From Datura wrightii (Eukaryota > Streptophyta > Magnoliopsida > Solanales > Solanaceae): a stretch of 64,000 bases of DNA. The DNA lies in contig JASDFA010000003.1 of NCBI GenBank assembly GCA_035772735.1, forward strand, positions 61,004,501-61,068,500. Reading direction: 5' to 3'. The number at the start of each line of letters is the position of its first letter. The first letter of the stretch is position 1. Positions 21,439 to 33,663 of this stretch are shown in pieces. Position numbers and translations under genes: made by a program. A model generated the notes under the pieces. The model saw nothing but the letters and a program-made list of their open reading frames with translations. It was not told where the DNA came from and searched no databases.

Positions 21439-22903
21439 TGTTCGCGCGTATCGCTCGGTATATATTATACACCGACACGCAAGTGTACGTGGTCAAACAA
21501 GTAATAAAGTGGCTAAGTAGCCAAGTATCGATCCAAGGAGGCTGCTCTAGATATGCAAAACTGCCTAGTTTACTATATCTCTATTCTATTTCTAACTATG
21601 TTAACAACAATCCAACCAAGATTTGAGTGAGTTTTGTTTCTAAACTAATTATCTACTAAAATTAATAACTACTATTTACGTTGAGTTTAGACAATGGATA
21701 TGCACATGCCAAGGTTAAGAACGAGTAATGAACTTGATAATCATGATAATTTGGTCATCTTCTTCTTCATATTGCTAGCCAAGAACGTTTGCCTAGAAAT
21801 TAAAACTTCCGTATTTAATTTCACTTTAGATTCATAAACCATTCGTCTACATTTCTGTGATCAAATGCAATTTATGACCTAACACTACAATTCCGGTTCC
21901 TAAATTGACTAATACGGCTTTCAAGTATATTTCTATCAAGAAAGCACATCAAAACCCAATTTTCCCAAATCAAGTTAAGAACAATACCCTATTAATTCAC
22001 AACTTTCCAATTTCATGCTCTCTCGAGTGAAATTGGACTTTTTAGATATACATTAATGGTGGCCAATCAATAACGTAATAAACACAAGAATTAATAGAAC
22101 AACATGCAAGAAGAAGAAGAAACCATATCAATTATTACCAACATTCATCACACAAGTTCAAAACCTCAGCAAGAAAGGAATTAGCCACTCATTCTTGGAT
22201 TAATCATCCTAGAATGAGTGTTAATCATGCATACAATTGAAGGAAAGAAGAAGGGAAGAGAAGAAAACTCTTATCTTTTCTATTCTTAAACTGCCACAAA
22301 ATCACGTTCCTGCTCTCCACTCCTGAACTCAGCTAAAAAAAACTAAAACTAAAAAACTCCTTTTAAAAATAACCTAAGTGTGCTATTTATACTAGTGGGA
22401 AATTTTTCCCGGAATAACAAGCAACGTGTCACGGAGGCCAACACGGAGCACTGCCTCCGTGACACGGCGTGGATGCGGACCCTCTCTGGAAATTGCATGG
22501 TCCGGATAATTAGCCTCAACGTGGCACGGAGGCCATCACGGAGGCCTGTCTCCGTGCCACGGAGCTGACGCGCAGGCACACTGGAAATTGCCACTTTTAT
22601 TTCTGCCCAGGCAGTGTGCTACCGCGATGGCAGCGTGGCACGGCACCATCGCGGAGCCACTGCAAAATATGCCATCCGAGGTCTTTTCCACGCTCGCATC
22701 CAAGTCCAACTCCGACATAGTTCCAACACGCATTTTAGCTCTTAAAAATCACATTATCCTGCAAAACAAATGCTAATCATGTTGGTTAGTATAAATTCGC
22801 ATTTTATTACCAAATACATGATATTATATACACATTGCACAACAAACAAGGTAAAAATGATACGTTTGAGTATCACTTGGGCATATAAATCTGCCCAAGA
22901 TCA
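21439..22903 (-). repeat. 3' LTR of element E1 (1465 bp)
   Basis: Differs from its partner at 35286-36750 by about 14 substitutions counted by eye, roughly 1 percent, which indicates a recent insertion. U3 palindromic words lie at about 22425-22655, the TATA box (plus CTATTTATACTAG) near 22383-22395, and a terminal inverted repeat CTTGGGCA...TGCCCAAG near 22877-22900. Confidence 0.94.
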
Positions 22904-24770
22904 CTTACCCCACACTTAAATCCTTGTTCGTCCTCGAACAACACATACACAAATCATGCACATCACATCTCAACCTTTGTCACTATGGTGCAACCATTTA
23001 TGTTACGGTCATACCGATTATTCGATTTTTGCAAATCATCAAGAAAACATGCTTGGTCGTACAAGACAATGACCTTAATACATCGAGGCTTCCAAGACTT
23101 TTAAGAATTGATTCTTGATATCGGCAAACTCATGCAACTCAACTAATCAAGAAATCCGACACGAAAATCAATCTTTCATCAAGCATGTACCCTCACAACT
23201 CGAGAGAAACTTCCCCTTTTATGCTCGTGCAGCACACAAACATGCAAGTAGGGGCATATAGAAATTAATTTCACTCTCTCTCCCAAAAGAATTCACATGC
23301 ATCATGTCATGACCCATAGGCTTGCCCTTAGTGTATTACTCCACTAATATAAAGAAATGCAGTGTAGGATCAAATAGGACTTTTAATGGGTTGTAACTGG
23401 GCTATGGATCTAGTATATATATATATTGGATTAGCCAATAATAGTCGCTAGCATCCTTAAGCGCCTTTTCAACTCATTCCCATCGACTCATGGACATTGT
23501 TCCTCTCTTTTCTCTTTTTCTCCCATTCATGCTGGTTTACTTTCATACAGCCCATTTCATCAGGCACACTTGACCCCAAACGGAAGGTTTTCATGTACCC
23601 TCAATTTCATTTAATTACAACTAGTGCCTCTTCAACATCATCTTTTCTTTCCTCACTTTGCTTTTCTTTTTCTTTTCACTCTTTTCACTCTTTAACACTT
23701 TGGGAAACAATTTTCTGTTCTTTGTAAGCACTTAAGAGCTTATTATAGACTTTAAGGCTAATGAAAAGAAGGAATAAAGCTTAGTTCATACAATTCTGGA
23801 CAAAAGAAAGAAATCGGCTAAAGGCTCAACGGGCTGACTAGGGTATACAACATATAAAAAGGTAGAATTTGACAAGAAAAAAATGGAAACTAACGGTTAA
23901 AACAAAGAAATGCCTACATCCTTTCCGACACTACACCTCCTTCATTTCGCTTTGTATACACGCCAGGCAAGTTCTAGACAATTCACAATGACATGGAATA
24001 GCAAAACCTCACTCACACTTCATGCACATGCTCGAATCAAGATGCATTCACAGACTCTTTAATTAGTCAATTACATGAATTCAAGATTAAGCCTCAATCA
24101 TAATGAACCAAATTCTATAGCCTAGGTAACTCAACATATTTACACAATTACATGCTTTCAAACGAATCACTTTCACATTTCGAACATCAATTACACACGC
24201 AACAAAATTTTAGCAACCATAAGCAACTACAGTTTATTGATGCAATCCACCAAAGAAACTAAAAACAAAACATCTACTCCTATCGACTACATTTCCCTTA
24301 AGACGGTCGTCATCCATCCATCATAGGGAATGTTCACTAACTATGACATCAGTTCAATGGGACTATTCTCGGTAAAAGAACCGAAAACAAACTCCGAGAA
24401 ACCCAAAAATAAAACTTCAAAATTTTTGCATCACATCGATCATTTCGATGAAAAAAAATATTTACAAAATATGTTGCTAAATGCAACGTCTTTTCGCAAA
24501 AATTTTGAAAAATATCGATCATATCGATAGAGAAAAAATATTTACAAAATTTACAAAATATTTACAAAGGCAACCATAACTTTTTTAAAAACACACATCA
24601 TTAGCCACAAACAAATATATACACATCATTCACAAATCAGTTCACAACAACAGGGAAAGCACAGACATACATAAACGTCAAGGAAGAATATACAGCAGAT
24701 TTAGAGCCTATGACCCAGCACCTAACTACTCCCCACCCCACACTTAAATCGAACACTGTCCCCAGTGTTC
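22904..24770 (-). other. Polypurine tract, 3' noncoding region and hairpin of element E1
   Basis: The terminal polypurine tract (minus AAGTGTGGGGTAAG) is at 22904-22917. About 1.8 kb of ORF-free sequence, conserved with D and E2, follows. At 24751-24770 is the inverted repeat GAACACTGTCCCCAGTGTTC, next to the internal purine-rich copy at about 24729-24748. Nothing else is recognisable. Confidence 0.75.
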
Positions 24771-24814
24771 ATAAAAATACAAAGCACAAAATTTTGGGTG
24801 GTGAAACTCCCTGC

Positions 24815-25165
24815 TCAGTCGAAATATTCGACTTCCTCATCTGGTGCTGAGGCCTCGTCGCCCATATCTGAATCAGCTCCCTCGCCGTCATCGGACTCCA
24901 CATCAGAGTCCTCACAACGTGTCTCCTCATCAGTAGGGACGTCATCGTCAGTCGGCTCAACAAAGGCTTGCCCCACCTTGCATAAAGCTCTGGCGTTCTC
25001 GTCAAAAAGGTAGTCCAGCTCCAGCTGCCATAATTCATCCTCGGTGGCTGGTCTCCCACCTATCCGTAGCTGCAGCATCTGCATACCGAACATACGGGCC
25101 ATATACTGGTCGTCACGAGCATGTCGATCGCCCAGAGTCAGCACAGGTCCGTGTGTAGTGTCGGG
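24815..25165 (-). pseudogene. Element E1 ORF2, C-terminal fragment
   Basis: Encodes the last part of the Athila-like 3' ORF protein ('MARMFGMQMLQLRIGGRPATEDELWQLELDY' and the acidic tail to VEYFD), uninterrupted up to the E2 insertion at 25166. A further 39 bases of the same ORF are at 35135-35173 beyond E2; the N-terminal two thirds are deleted. The sequence is very close to the E2 and D proteins. Confidence 0.85.
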
Positions 25166-26631
25166 TGCTCGCGCTCTGCTGCTCGATATATATTATACAC
25201 CGACACGCAAGTGTACGTGGTCAAACAAGTAATAAAGTGGCTAAGTAGCCAAGTATCGATCCAAGGAGGCTGCTCTAGATATGCAAAACTGCCTAGTTTA
25301 CTATATCTCTATTCTATTTCTAACTATGTTAACAACAATCCAACCAAGATTTGTGTAAGTTTTGTTTCTAAACTAATTATCTACTAAAATTAATAACTAC
25401 TATTTACGTTGAGTTTAGACAATGGATATGCACATGCCAAGGTTAAGAATGAGTAATGAACTTGATAATCATGATAATTTGGTCATCTTCTTCTTCATAT
25501 TGCTAGCCAAGAACGTTTGCCTAGAAATTAAAACTTCCGTATTTAATTTCACTTTAGCTTCATAAACCATTCGTCTACATTTCTGTGATCAAATGCAATT
25601 TATGACCTAACACTACAATTCCGGTTCCTAAATTGACTAATACGGCTTTCAAGTATATTTCTATCAAGAAAGCACATCAAAACCCAATTTTCCCAAATCA
25701 AGTTAAGAACAATACCCTATTAATTCACAACTTTCCAATTTCATGCTCTCTCGAGTGAAATTGGACTTTTTAGATATACATTAATGGTGGCCAATCAAGA
25801 ATGTAATAAGCACAAGAATTAATAGAACAACATGCAAGAAGAAGAAGAAACCATATCAATTATTACCAACATTCATTTCACAAGTTCAAAACCTCAGCAA
25901 GAGAGGAATTAGCCACTCATTCTTGGATTAATCATCCTAGAATGAGTGTGAATCATGCATACAATTGAAGGAAAGAAGAAGGGAAGAGAAGAAAACTCTT
26001 ATCTTTTCTATTCTTCAACTTCCACAAAACCACGTTCCTGCTCCCACTTCTGAACTCAGGCTAAAAAACTAAAACTAAAAAAAAACTCCTTTAAAAATAA
26101 CCTAAGTGTGCTATTTATACTAGTGGGAAATTTTTCCCGGAATAACAAGCAACGTGTCACGGAGGCCAACGCGGAGCACTGCCTCCGTGACACGGCGTGG
26201 ACGCGGACCCTCTCTGGAAATTGCATGGTCCGGATAATTAGCCTCAACGTGGCACGGAGGCCATCGCGGGGGCCTGTCTCCGTGCCACGGAGCTGACGCG
26301 CAGGCACATTGGAAATTGCCACTTTTATTTCTGCCCAGGCAGTGTGCTACCGCGATGGCAGCGTGGCACGGCACCATCGCGGAGCCACTGCAAAATATGC
26401 CATCCGAGGTCTTTTCCACGCTCGCATCCAAGTCCAACTCCGACATAGTTCCAACACGCATTTTAGCTCTTAAAAATCACATTATCCTGCAAAACAAATG
26501 TTAATCATGTTGGTTAGTATAAATTCGCATTTGATTACCAAATACATGATATTATATACACATTGCACAACAAACAAGGTAAAAATGATACGTTTGAGTA
26601 TCACTTGGGCATATAAATCTGCCCAAGATCA
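25166..26631 (-). repeat. 3' LTR of element E2 (1466 bp)
   Basis: Pairs with 33664-35129. By eye about 25 differences, including small indels near 26035-26095 and their counterparts at 34520-34600. U3 words at 26150-26385, TATA box near 26111-26123, terminal hairpin near 26605-26628. Confidence 0.94.
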
Positions 26632-28458
26632 CTTACCCCACACTTAAATCCTTGTTCGTCCTCGAACAACACATACACAAATCATTCACATCACATCTCA
26701 ACCTTTGTCACTATGGTGCAACCATTTACGTTACGGTCATACCGATTATTCGATTTTTGCAAATCATCAAGAAAACATGCTTGGTCGTACAAGACAATGA
26801 CCTTAATACATCGAGGCTTCCTAGACTTTTAAGAATTGATTCTTGATATCGGCAAACTCATGCAAATCAACTAATCAATAAATCCGACACGAAAATCAAT
26901 CTTTCATCAAGTATGTACCCTCACAACTCGAGAGAAACTTCCCCTTTTATGCTCGTGCAGCACACAAACATGCACGTAGGGGCATATAGAAATTAATTTC
27001 ACTCTCTCTCCCAAAAGAATTCACATGCATCATGTCATGACCCATAGGCTTGCCCTTAGTGTATTACTCCACTAATATAAAGAAATGCAGTGTAGGATCA
27101 AATAGGACTTTTAATGGGTTGTAACTGGGCTATGGATCTAGTATATATATATTGGATTAGCCAATAATAGTTGCTAGCATCCTTAAGCGCCTTTTCAACT
27201 CATTCCCATCGACTCATGGACATTGTTCCTCTCTTTTCTCTTTTTCTCCCATTCATGCTGGTTTACTTTCATACAGCCCATTTCATCAGGCACACTTGAC
27301 CCCAAACGGAAGGTTTTCATGTACCCTCAATTTCATTTAATTACAACTAGTGCCTCTTCAACATCATCTTTTCTTTCCTCACTTTGCTTTTCTTTTCTTT
27401 TCACTCTTTTCACTCTTTAACACTTTGGGAAACAATTTTCTGTTCTTTGTAAGCGCTTAAGAGCTTCTTATAGACTTTAAGGCTAATGAAAAGAAGGAAT
27501 AAAGCTTAGTTCATACAATTCTGGACAAAAGAAAGAAATCGGCTAAAGGCTCAACGGGCTGACTAGGGTATACAACATATAAAAATGTAGAATTTTGACA
27601 AGAAAAAAAAAAGGAAACTAATGGTTAAAACAAATAAATGCCTACATCCTTTCCGACACTACACCTCCTTCATTTCGCTTTGTATACATGCCAGGCAAGT
27701 TCTAGACAATTCACAATGACATGGAATAGCAAAACCTCACTCACACTTCATGCACATGCTCGAATCAAGATGCATTCACAGACTCTTTAATTAGTCAAGT
27801 ACATGAATTCAAGATTAAGCCTCAATCATAATGAACCAAATTCTATAGCCTAGGTAACTCAACATATTTACACAATTACATGCTTTCAAATGAATCACTT
27901 TCGCATTTCGAACATCAATTACACACGCAACAAAATTTTAGCAACCATAAGCAACTACAGTTTATTGATGCAATCCACCAAAGAAACTAAAAACAAATCA
28001 TCTACTCCTATCGACTACATTTCCCTTAAGACGGTCGTCATCCATCCATCATAGGGAATGTTCACTAACTATGACATCGGTTCAATGGGACTATTCTCGG
28101 TAAAAGAACCGAAAACAAACTCCGAGAAACCCAAAAATAAAACTTCAAAATTTTTGCAACACATCGATCATTTCGATGAAAAAAAAATATTTACAAAATA
28201 TGTTGATAAGTGCAACATCCTTTCGCAAAAAGTTTGAAAAATATCGATCATATCGATAGAGAAAAAAATATTTACAAAATTTACAAAATATTTACAAAGG
28301 CAACCATAACTTTTTAAAGACACACATCATTAGCCACAAACAAATATATACACATCATTCACAAATCAGTTCACAACAACAGGGAAAGCACAGACATACA
28401 CAAACGTCAAGGAAGAATATACAACAGATTTAGAGCCTATGACCCAGCACCTAACTAC
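26632..28458 (-). other. Polypurine tract and 3' noncoding region of element E2
   Basis: Minus-strand AAGTGTGGGGTAAG (26632-26645) directly abuts the LTR. About 1.8 kb without a credible ORF follows, nearly identical in layout to the E1 and D regions. It includes the CGATCATTTCGAT / CGATCATATCGAT direct repeats near 28163 and 28245. Confidence 0.75.
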
Positions 28459-28499
28459 TCCCCACCCCACACTTAAATCGAACACTGTCCTTAGTGTTC
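28459..28499 (-). promoter_or_regulatory. Hairpin plus internal polypurine-like tract 3' of ORF2 (element E2)
   Basis: GAACACTGTCCTTAGTGTTC (28480-28499) keeps a 7-bp stem; compared with E1 and D, two loop-side bases have changed. The minus-strand purine tract AAGTGTGGGGTGGGGAG lies next to it (about 28459-28475). Confidence 0.6.
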
Positions 28500-28543
28500 A
28501 CAAAAATACAAAGCACAAAATTTTGGGTGGTGAAACTCCCTGC

Positions 28544-29763
28544 TCAGTCGAAATATTCGACTTCCTCATCCGGTGCTGCGGCCTCGTCGCCCATATCTGA
28601 ATCAGCTCCCTCGCCGTCATCTGACTCTACATCAGAGTCCTCACGACGTGTCTCCTCATCAGTAGGACGTCGTCGTCAGTCGGCTCCACAAAGGCTGGCC
28701 CCACCTTGCATAAAGCTCTAGCGTTCTCGCCAAAAGGGTAGTCCAGCTCCAGCTGCCATAATTCATCCTCGGTGGCTGGTCTCCCACCTATCCGTAGCTG
28801 CAGCATCTGCATACCGAACATACGGGCCATATACTGGTCTTCACGAGCATGTCGCTCGCCCAGAGTCAGCACAGGTCCATGTGTAGTGTCGGGGGCCTTG
28901 GTCTTTGTCACATCAAGGGCCCGCCGCTCCAACTGCGGAATGTAATCCAAGGCTTCTTCCTCAACGTCGAGGCCTCGGAGGAAGGTGGTGATGAGTCCGC
29001 CAAACCCGTATCTGTGGCCCTGGTGTAGTCTGGCTCTCTTCATGGCGGATATTATAACCGCCCCCACATTAATCTCAAGCCCTTTCATAAGGGCATACAC
29101 CAGGCAGACACGGTCCCGGGTCACGTCTGTCATATGTACTCCCGGGATCAAACACGAACATACAATTTTTAGCCAGATTCTGGCCTCCCTGTTCATCTGC
29201 AAATAAGGCAGAGTCTGGTGGTAACCCCTCTCTTTGTGTCTACTCCATCAGGCTGTGGATCGAGCCCCGCACAACGTACGTCTGATGTCGGCGTACGGTG
29301 GGGTGATGTTGAGCTGGCGGAGAACGTGGGCGTCTGTGTCCCGCGCTCCAACGATGGCATTCAGCTGCTGGGGTTCCAGAGTGACAATCTGCCCTCTGAT
29401 TTTAATAGTGTGGCTTCTGATGGCCGGGTTCCAGTTGGCATAAAATTCCCAGACCAAGTGAAGGTTGCACTCCGTGGGCTCCTGAAAAATAAAGCTGAGC
29501 CCAGCTGCTTCAATCCTCTGTACGATGCGAGGGAACTCCTGTGCGAGTGGTTCCCTTGCAATATATTCCTCCGGGAAGTACTTGTTCTCCTTATGCTTTG
29601 CGTACCACTTCTTCCCTTCATCGGTAACCCATCGTGTTCCGTATCGGCGGTGTTGACCGCATGGAACAGCAGGTGCAGCTGGGACAGCAGTGCCCAGTCT
29701 CATTCTCTTTCTGCCGGTGCCTGAGGTTGAAGCACCCTTGCCTTTATCTTGTCGGCTGGCCAT
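28544..29763 (-). pseudogene. Element E2 ORF2 (Athila-like 3' ORF), one nonsense codon and one frameshift
   Basis: Same protein as D ORF2 (406 aa). Start ATG at 29763 (MASRQDKGKGASTSG), stop at 28544. A TGA at 29248-29250 stands where D has CGA (Arg), a C-to-T change. Near 28660 one base is missing relative to D and E1, shifting the acidic tail out of frame. The rest, including 'EPLAQEFPRIVQRIEAAGLSF' and 'NREARIWLKIVCSCLIPGVH', is clear. It is very recently disabled. The role of the protein is unknown; see the D copy. Confidence 0.88.
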
Positions 29764-29768
29764 TGTAC

Positions 29769-30473
29769 CTGTCAATTTACACAGACGAGCACAACGTTAA
29801 GCTAAAAACTTGTTAGTTTTGGCTAAGGTCGGGTTAAACAAAATTTACCCCACACTTACTCTTTAACAATATTTACAACATGTTAGCAAGGATAGATCTA
29901 TTTACACCCCAAACACAATCACTATAAACATATTGCTTAGTGCGTTCACAAAAATTCGACAGCATAACGGCTAGCAAACAACTCAGACTTCATACAGCTA
30001 ACCCAATCCTACCATCGACAGCTATTCACCCATGGCACTTAGCAACAATAACAACAACCAAATAGAAACAACAATACAAACATTTTATATACACTAATCT
30101 AAGCAATTCAACCAATTCACATATTACGCAATGTCCCACTAAAAATCGAGAATTAGTCGTCTTTCACCAATTATACAATATTTACCACGACTTATCTCAA
30201 CTAATAAACACACCCCGGCATCAATTTCGTCAAACTATCAAGTTACCCAACTTAAAATTCAACAACCCCAAGCCCTAGAACTCAATTCGACAACCAACAA
30301 TGAATTATTCAATCAATCGATAAGTTCACCCGTCAACTACAACAATCCGAACACAATCAATCGCAAAATAATTCACGTCATGTTTAATTTCTACCTAGGG
30401 TGATATATCTCACCTCACATGCTCAAAATCGACAAAAATCGCCAAAAATTTGAGATAGACAATGAAAACATAC
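29769..30473 (-). other. Predicted 5'-UTR intron upstream of ORF2 (element E2)
   Basis: Minus-strand donor CCAAG|GTATGTTTTC (intron starts at 30473) is close to the plant consensus. The acceptor AAATTGACAG|GTACAATG ends the intron at 29769, with the ORF2 ATG 5 bases on. The 705 bases between are AT-rich and ORF-free. The D counterpart is 707 bases. No transcript evidence is available to me. Confidence 0.52.
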
Positions 30474-30604
30474 CTTGGAATTGAAGAATCGATAAAGACT
30501 TGACGTTTTCCTTGCCTCTTAACGTGGCACGGAGCTTGGGGGTAGGGGAATGGGTGTTTGGTCGCGGAGGGAAGAGGGAATGGGGAAAATAGGGGCGAAA
30601 TCGG

Positions 30605-30830
30605 GGGTTTTTATTAAGAAAACACGCGGGTCACCCGGAAACCCGGTGTGACCCGGCACTGGGATAAGGGCAACGTGTCACGGAGGGTAACGTGGAGGCC
30701 CTCCTCCGTGACACGGAGCCAACGCGTTGGCTTACTGGAATTTTAAAAAATTCCAGATTTGCCTTCAACGTGTCACGGAGGCCAACGCGGAGCATTGCCT
30801 CCATGACACGGCGCCAACGCGCCAGTGCTC
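30605..30830 (-). promoter_or_regulatory. Internal palindromic cluster and TATA-like box upstream of ORF2 (element E2)
   Basis: Inverted pairs GTGTCACGGAGG/CCTCCGTGACAC (30674-30714) and GTGTCACGGAGGC/GCCTCCATGACAC (30770-30810), plus GGGTCAC/GTGTGACCC (30628-30655). On the minus strand a TATA-like CTTAATAAAAA (30608-30618) and a C/T-rich leader (about 30540-30605, with CCCTCTTCCCTCC) follow. The palindromes are the same words as in the E LTR U3. The inference is an ORF2 promoter. Confidence 0.5.
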
Positions 30831-31068
30831 TGTTTCACTATCAAATTTTATTTTTCATACCTCGCCTCGTTTTCTCGATTCCACGTATTTTTCCTCCGGT
30901 ATACCTGAAAATCACCTCACTAAACAAAAATTGGTTAAATGACTAGATTCCCTACTAAAAGAATAAAAATTACTAATTAAAATGCACATTTAAACCTAGT
31001 CAAGAAAAAGAAAAGAAAATAAAATAAAGAAAAACTTTACACTAAGGAAAAAGAAAAAAAATATTTTT

Positions 31069-31086
31069 CACGGGTTGCCTCCCGTG
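31069..31086 (-). promoter_or_regulatory. GGGAGGCAACCC stem-loop (element E2)
   Basis: Minus-strand CACGGGAGGCAACCCGTG, identical to the D copy. It lies about 40 bases after the protease stop and is preceded by ACGTTAAACCAGGCGCTG. Confidence 0.65.
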
Positions 31087-31126
31087 CAGCGCCTGGTTTA
31101 ACGTCGTGGCTCGACAGCCTTTACGC

Positions 31127-33409
31127 TCAATTTTCTACTAGGGAGATGGATGATTTGACCCGATCATGGTCATCTCCCCAGTAGTTCTCAACCTTGTCTG
31201 GTGGCCTACCTAGTAACTCTCGGGAATCACTCAATCCATTTGCATTCCCATGATCAATCACGTTGATCACCGAGAGTTCCTTATAGACAGTCGGAAGCTT
31301 AGGTGCCTTGTACACGTCGAACACCTCAACCTTGTCGTGTGCTCGCATCGTGAGTTGACCCGCAGCTACATCGATCAATGCCTTTCCAGTTGCCAAAAAT
31401 GGTCGTCCCAAAATAAATGGGACTTCTGCATCTGGCTCAAAATCCAGAACAATGAAATCTACCGGAAAAATGAGGGAGCCTACCTGCACTAGCACATCCT
31501 CCACAATGCCATCCGGCTTAGCTAAAGACCTGTCTGCTAGCTGCAAGATCACTGTTGTAGGTCTAGGACTCCCTAGCCCTAACTTTCTGAATACCGAAGA
31601 TGGCATCAGATTTATACTTGCCCCCAAGTCGCATAACCCACGAGCTCAGATACTTTGCCCAATCGTCAGCTGGATAGTAAAACTTCCAGGATCCTTCAGT
31701 TTAGTGGGCAACCTGTTCTGAATACGGGATGTGCATTCCTCCGTTAAAGCCACCGTGGCATACTCGGTCAAGCGACTTTTGTTGGCCACGATGTCTTTGA
31801 TATACTTTGCATATTTTGGCACACCCTGCAAGACATCAACAAGAGGTAAGTTAACATGTACCTGTTTAAGTACCTCCATGAATTTCTGGAAACACGCCTC
31901 CTCCTTGTGTTTCTTAAGTCGTTGAGGGAACGGGGGTGGAGGCCTTGTTGGTTCAGCTTCTTTGGTCTTCCCCGTATCTGAGGTTTATTCTCCCTCAACA
32001 TTTGCTGCTCCTGACTTTTGAGGCGGTCTTTCCGGTTCCACCTCCTTTAATTGTAAACCACTCCTCGTGGTCACTGCATTTACCTGCTTAGGATTGGGAT
32101 CCGTGTCGCTAGGTAGTCCTCCCCTTGGTCTAGTATTTTGGGCACTGGCAAATTGCCCAAACTGATATTCAAGAGCCTTGGTTGCCAATTGATTGTTCTT
32201 TACTTCAGCCGCCAGTTTGACATAGTCAGCCTGCAATTGTGCCTGGTTGGCAATCATAGTCTTGAACATTTCCTCAATAGTCGGTGATGGTGGTGGAGGA
32301 GGGGCATTGTGATTTCTAAACTGATTCTGATAGCCTTGTTGCCCTCCTTGGTTTCTGTGCATACCCTGCCCTGAACCCTGGACTTGTTGATTGTTGCTAC
32401 CCCACGAAAAATTTGGATGATTCCTCCAATTCGAGTTGTAGCCACCACCAAACTGCTGTTGATTCCTCTGTGCATTGCCCACAAAGTTGACAGAATCAGG
32501 ATTTGCACCACAGCATTCAGCTGAATGCTCACTACTACCACACACTTCACACCACATCTGTTGGACTGCATTAACTGAGGCTGACGGCTGGTTCAAATTC
32601 ATATTGCTGAAGTGAGTGTTTAACTGATTTTGCAAAGCAGCTATCTGTGCAGCGATAGCTGTGAATCCATCCACTTCAAGCACTCCCGCTGCTTTCCTTG
32701 CTCCACCTCTTGAAGAATCTGCATTCCATTCCGGATTGCCTTATGAAATTCGGTTGAGCAAAGTGTACAGCTCCTCATAAGTCTTCTCCAGCGCTTGCCC
32801 TCCAGCTGCTGAGTCTAACAAAATTTTAGTGTGGGGTTCCAAACCCTCAATAAAAGTGTGGACCAACACCTCATTTGATTGATGATGATGAGGACAGTCC
32901 CGCAACATGGACTTGAATCTTTCCCAGGCTTGATAAAGATTTTCTCCTTCCCTCTGTTTAAAACGTAGAATCTGACTTCTAAGTTTAGCTGTTTTACCTG
33001 AAGGGAAAAATCTGATCAAGAACTTCTTTGAAAGATCATCCCACGTTGATATAGAGTTGGGTGGTTCAGCTTTTAACCACCTCTTGGCTTCACCAAGTAA
33101 GGAAAATGGAAATAAGGTGAGCCGAACATAATCAGGTGACACTCCAGCGGGGATGTAAGTGTCACTTATCTCCAAAAAGTTCTGGAGATGTTGTTGCGGA
33201 TCTTCGTGAGGGAGACTGGTAAACTGCCCGCTAGTGTGCAAAAGTTGCACCATATTTTGCTTTAACTCAAATCTCCCCCCAGGCTCTGGTTTGCGGATGC
33301 TGGAATGTACATTATTAGCATGTGGGATTGCCACCTCGCGAACCGGCCTGGCTGCTACTTCCTCGGGCACTAACACTGCCCGCACAACTGGTGGATTGGG
33401 TTGCTCCAT
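31127..33409 (-). pseudogene. Element E2 gag-protease (one frame, three nonsense codons)
   Basis: A single frame of about 761 codons from ATG 33409 (MEQPNPPVVRAVLV) to the stop at 31127, broken only by stops at 32741, 31985 and 31646 and by no frameshift. The gag domain spans about residues 45-215 ('LFPFSLLGEAKRWLKAEPPNS', 'FLIRFFPSGKTAKLRSQI'). The knuckle CEVCGSSEHSAEC has CCHC spacing. The Athila-type linker 'NAVTTRSG' precedes the retropepsin-like protease with box DLGASINLMP, in which L stands at the usual S/T position, and 'PFILGRPFLATG'. The TAA at 32741 is consistent with CAA to TAA. The light damage suggests recent activity. No RT follows. Confidence 0.9.
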
Positions 33410-33663
33410 CATAGACTGTTTGAGCAACTACAACTTCTTCCGAAGAGCTTCTCTACGTTGACTGTGCAATTCACGTGCTGGCTCTAAGTAAGATTCCACC
33501 AGCTCCTTGTCCCTTGCCAGTGTTCACAGAAATAAAAATCTGCAAAATACAGGCTAAGACCAAGTTGTTAACACTTAAGAAGATAAAAATACAAATACAG
33601 TAAATTTACACTAAACAAAATTTTACAAATCGCCTAGCCTCCCCGGCAACGGCGCCAAAAACT
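33410..33663 (-). other. Leader and tRNA-Asp primer binding site of element E2
   Basis: The primer site on the minus strand, TGGCGCCGTTGCCGGGGA (33640-33657), matches the 3' end of tRNA-Asp at all 18 positions and lies 6 bases inside the LTR. The leader from there to the gag ATG is about 230 bases and has no ORF of note. Confidence 0.93.

Noticed and set aside
26108..26504. Repeated small ORFs in the E LTRs, such as MLFILVGNFSRNN, MPLLFLPRQCATAM and MRVGTMSELDLDAS (seen in all four copies)
   Set aside because: They recur because the LTRs are young duplicates. They cross the U3 palindromes and TATA box and have no domain; conservation is that of DNA copies, not of a protein.
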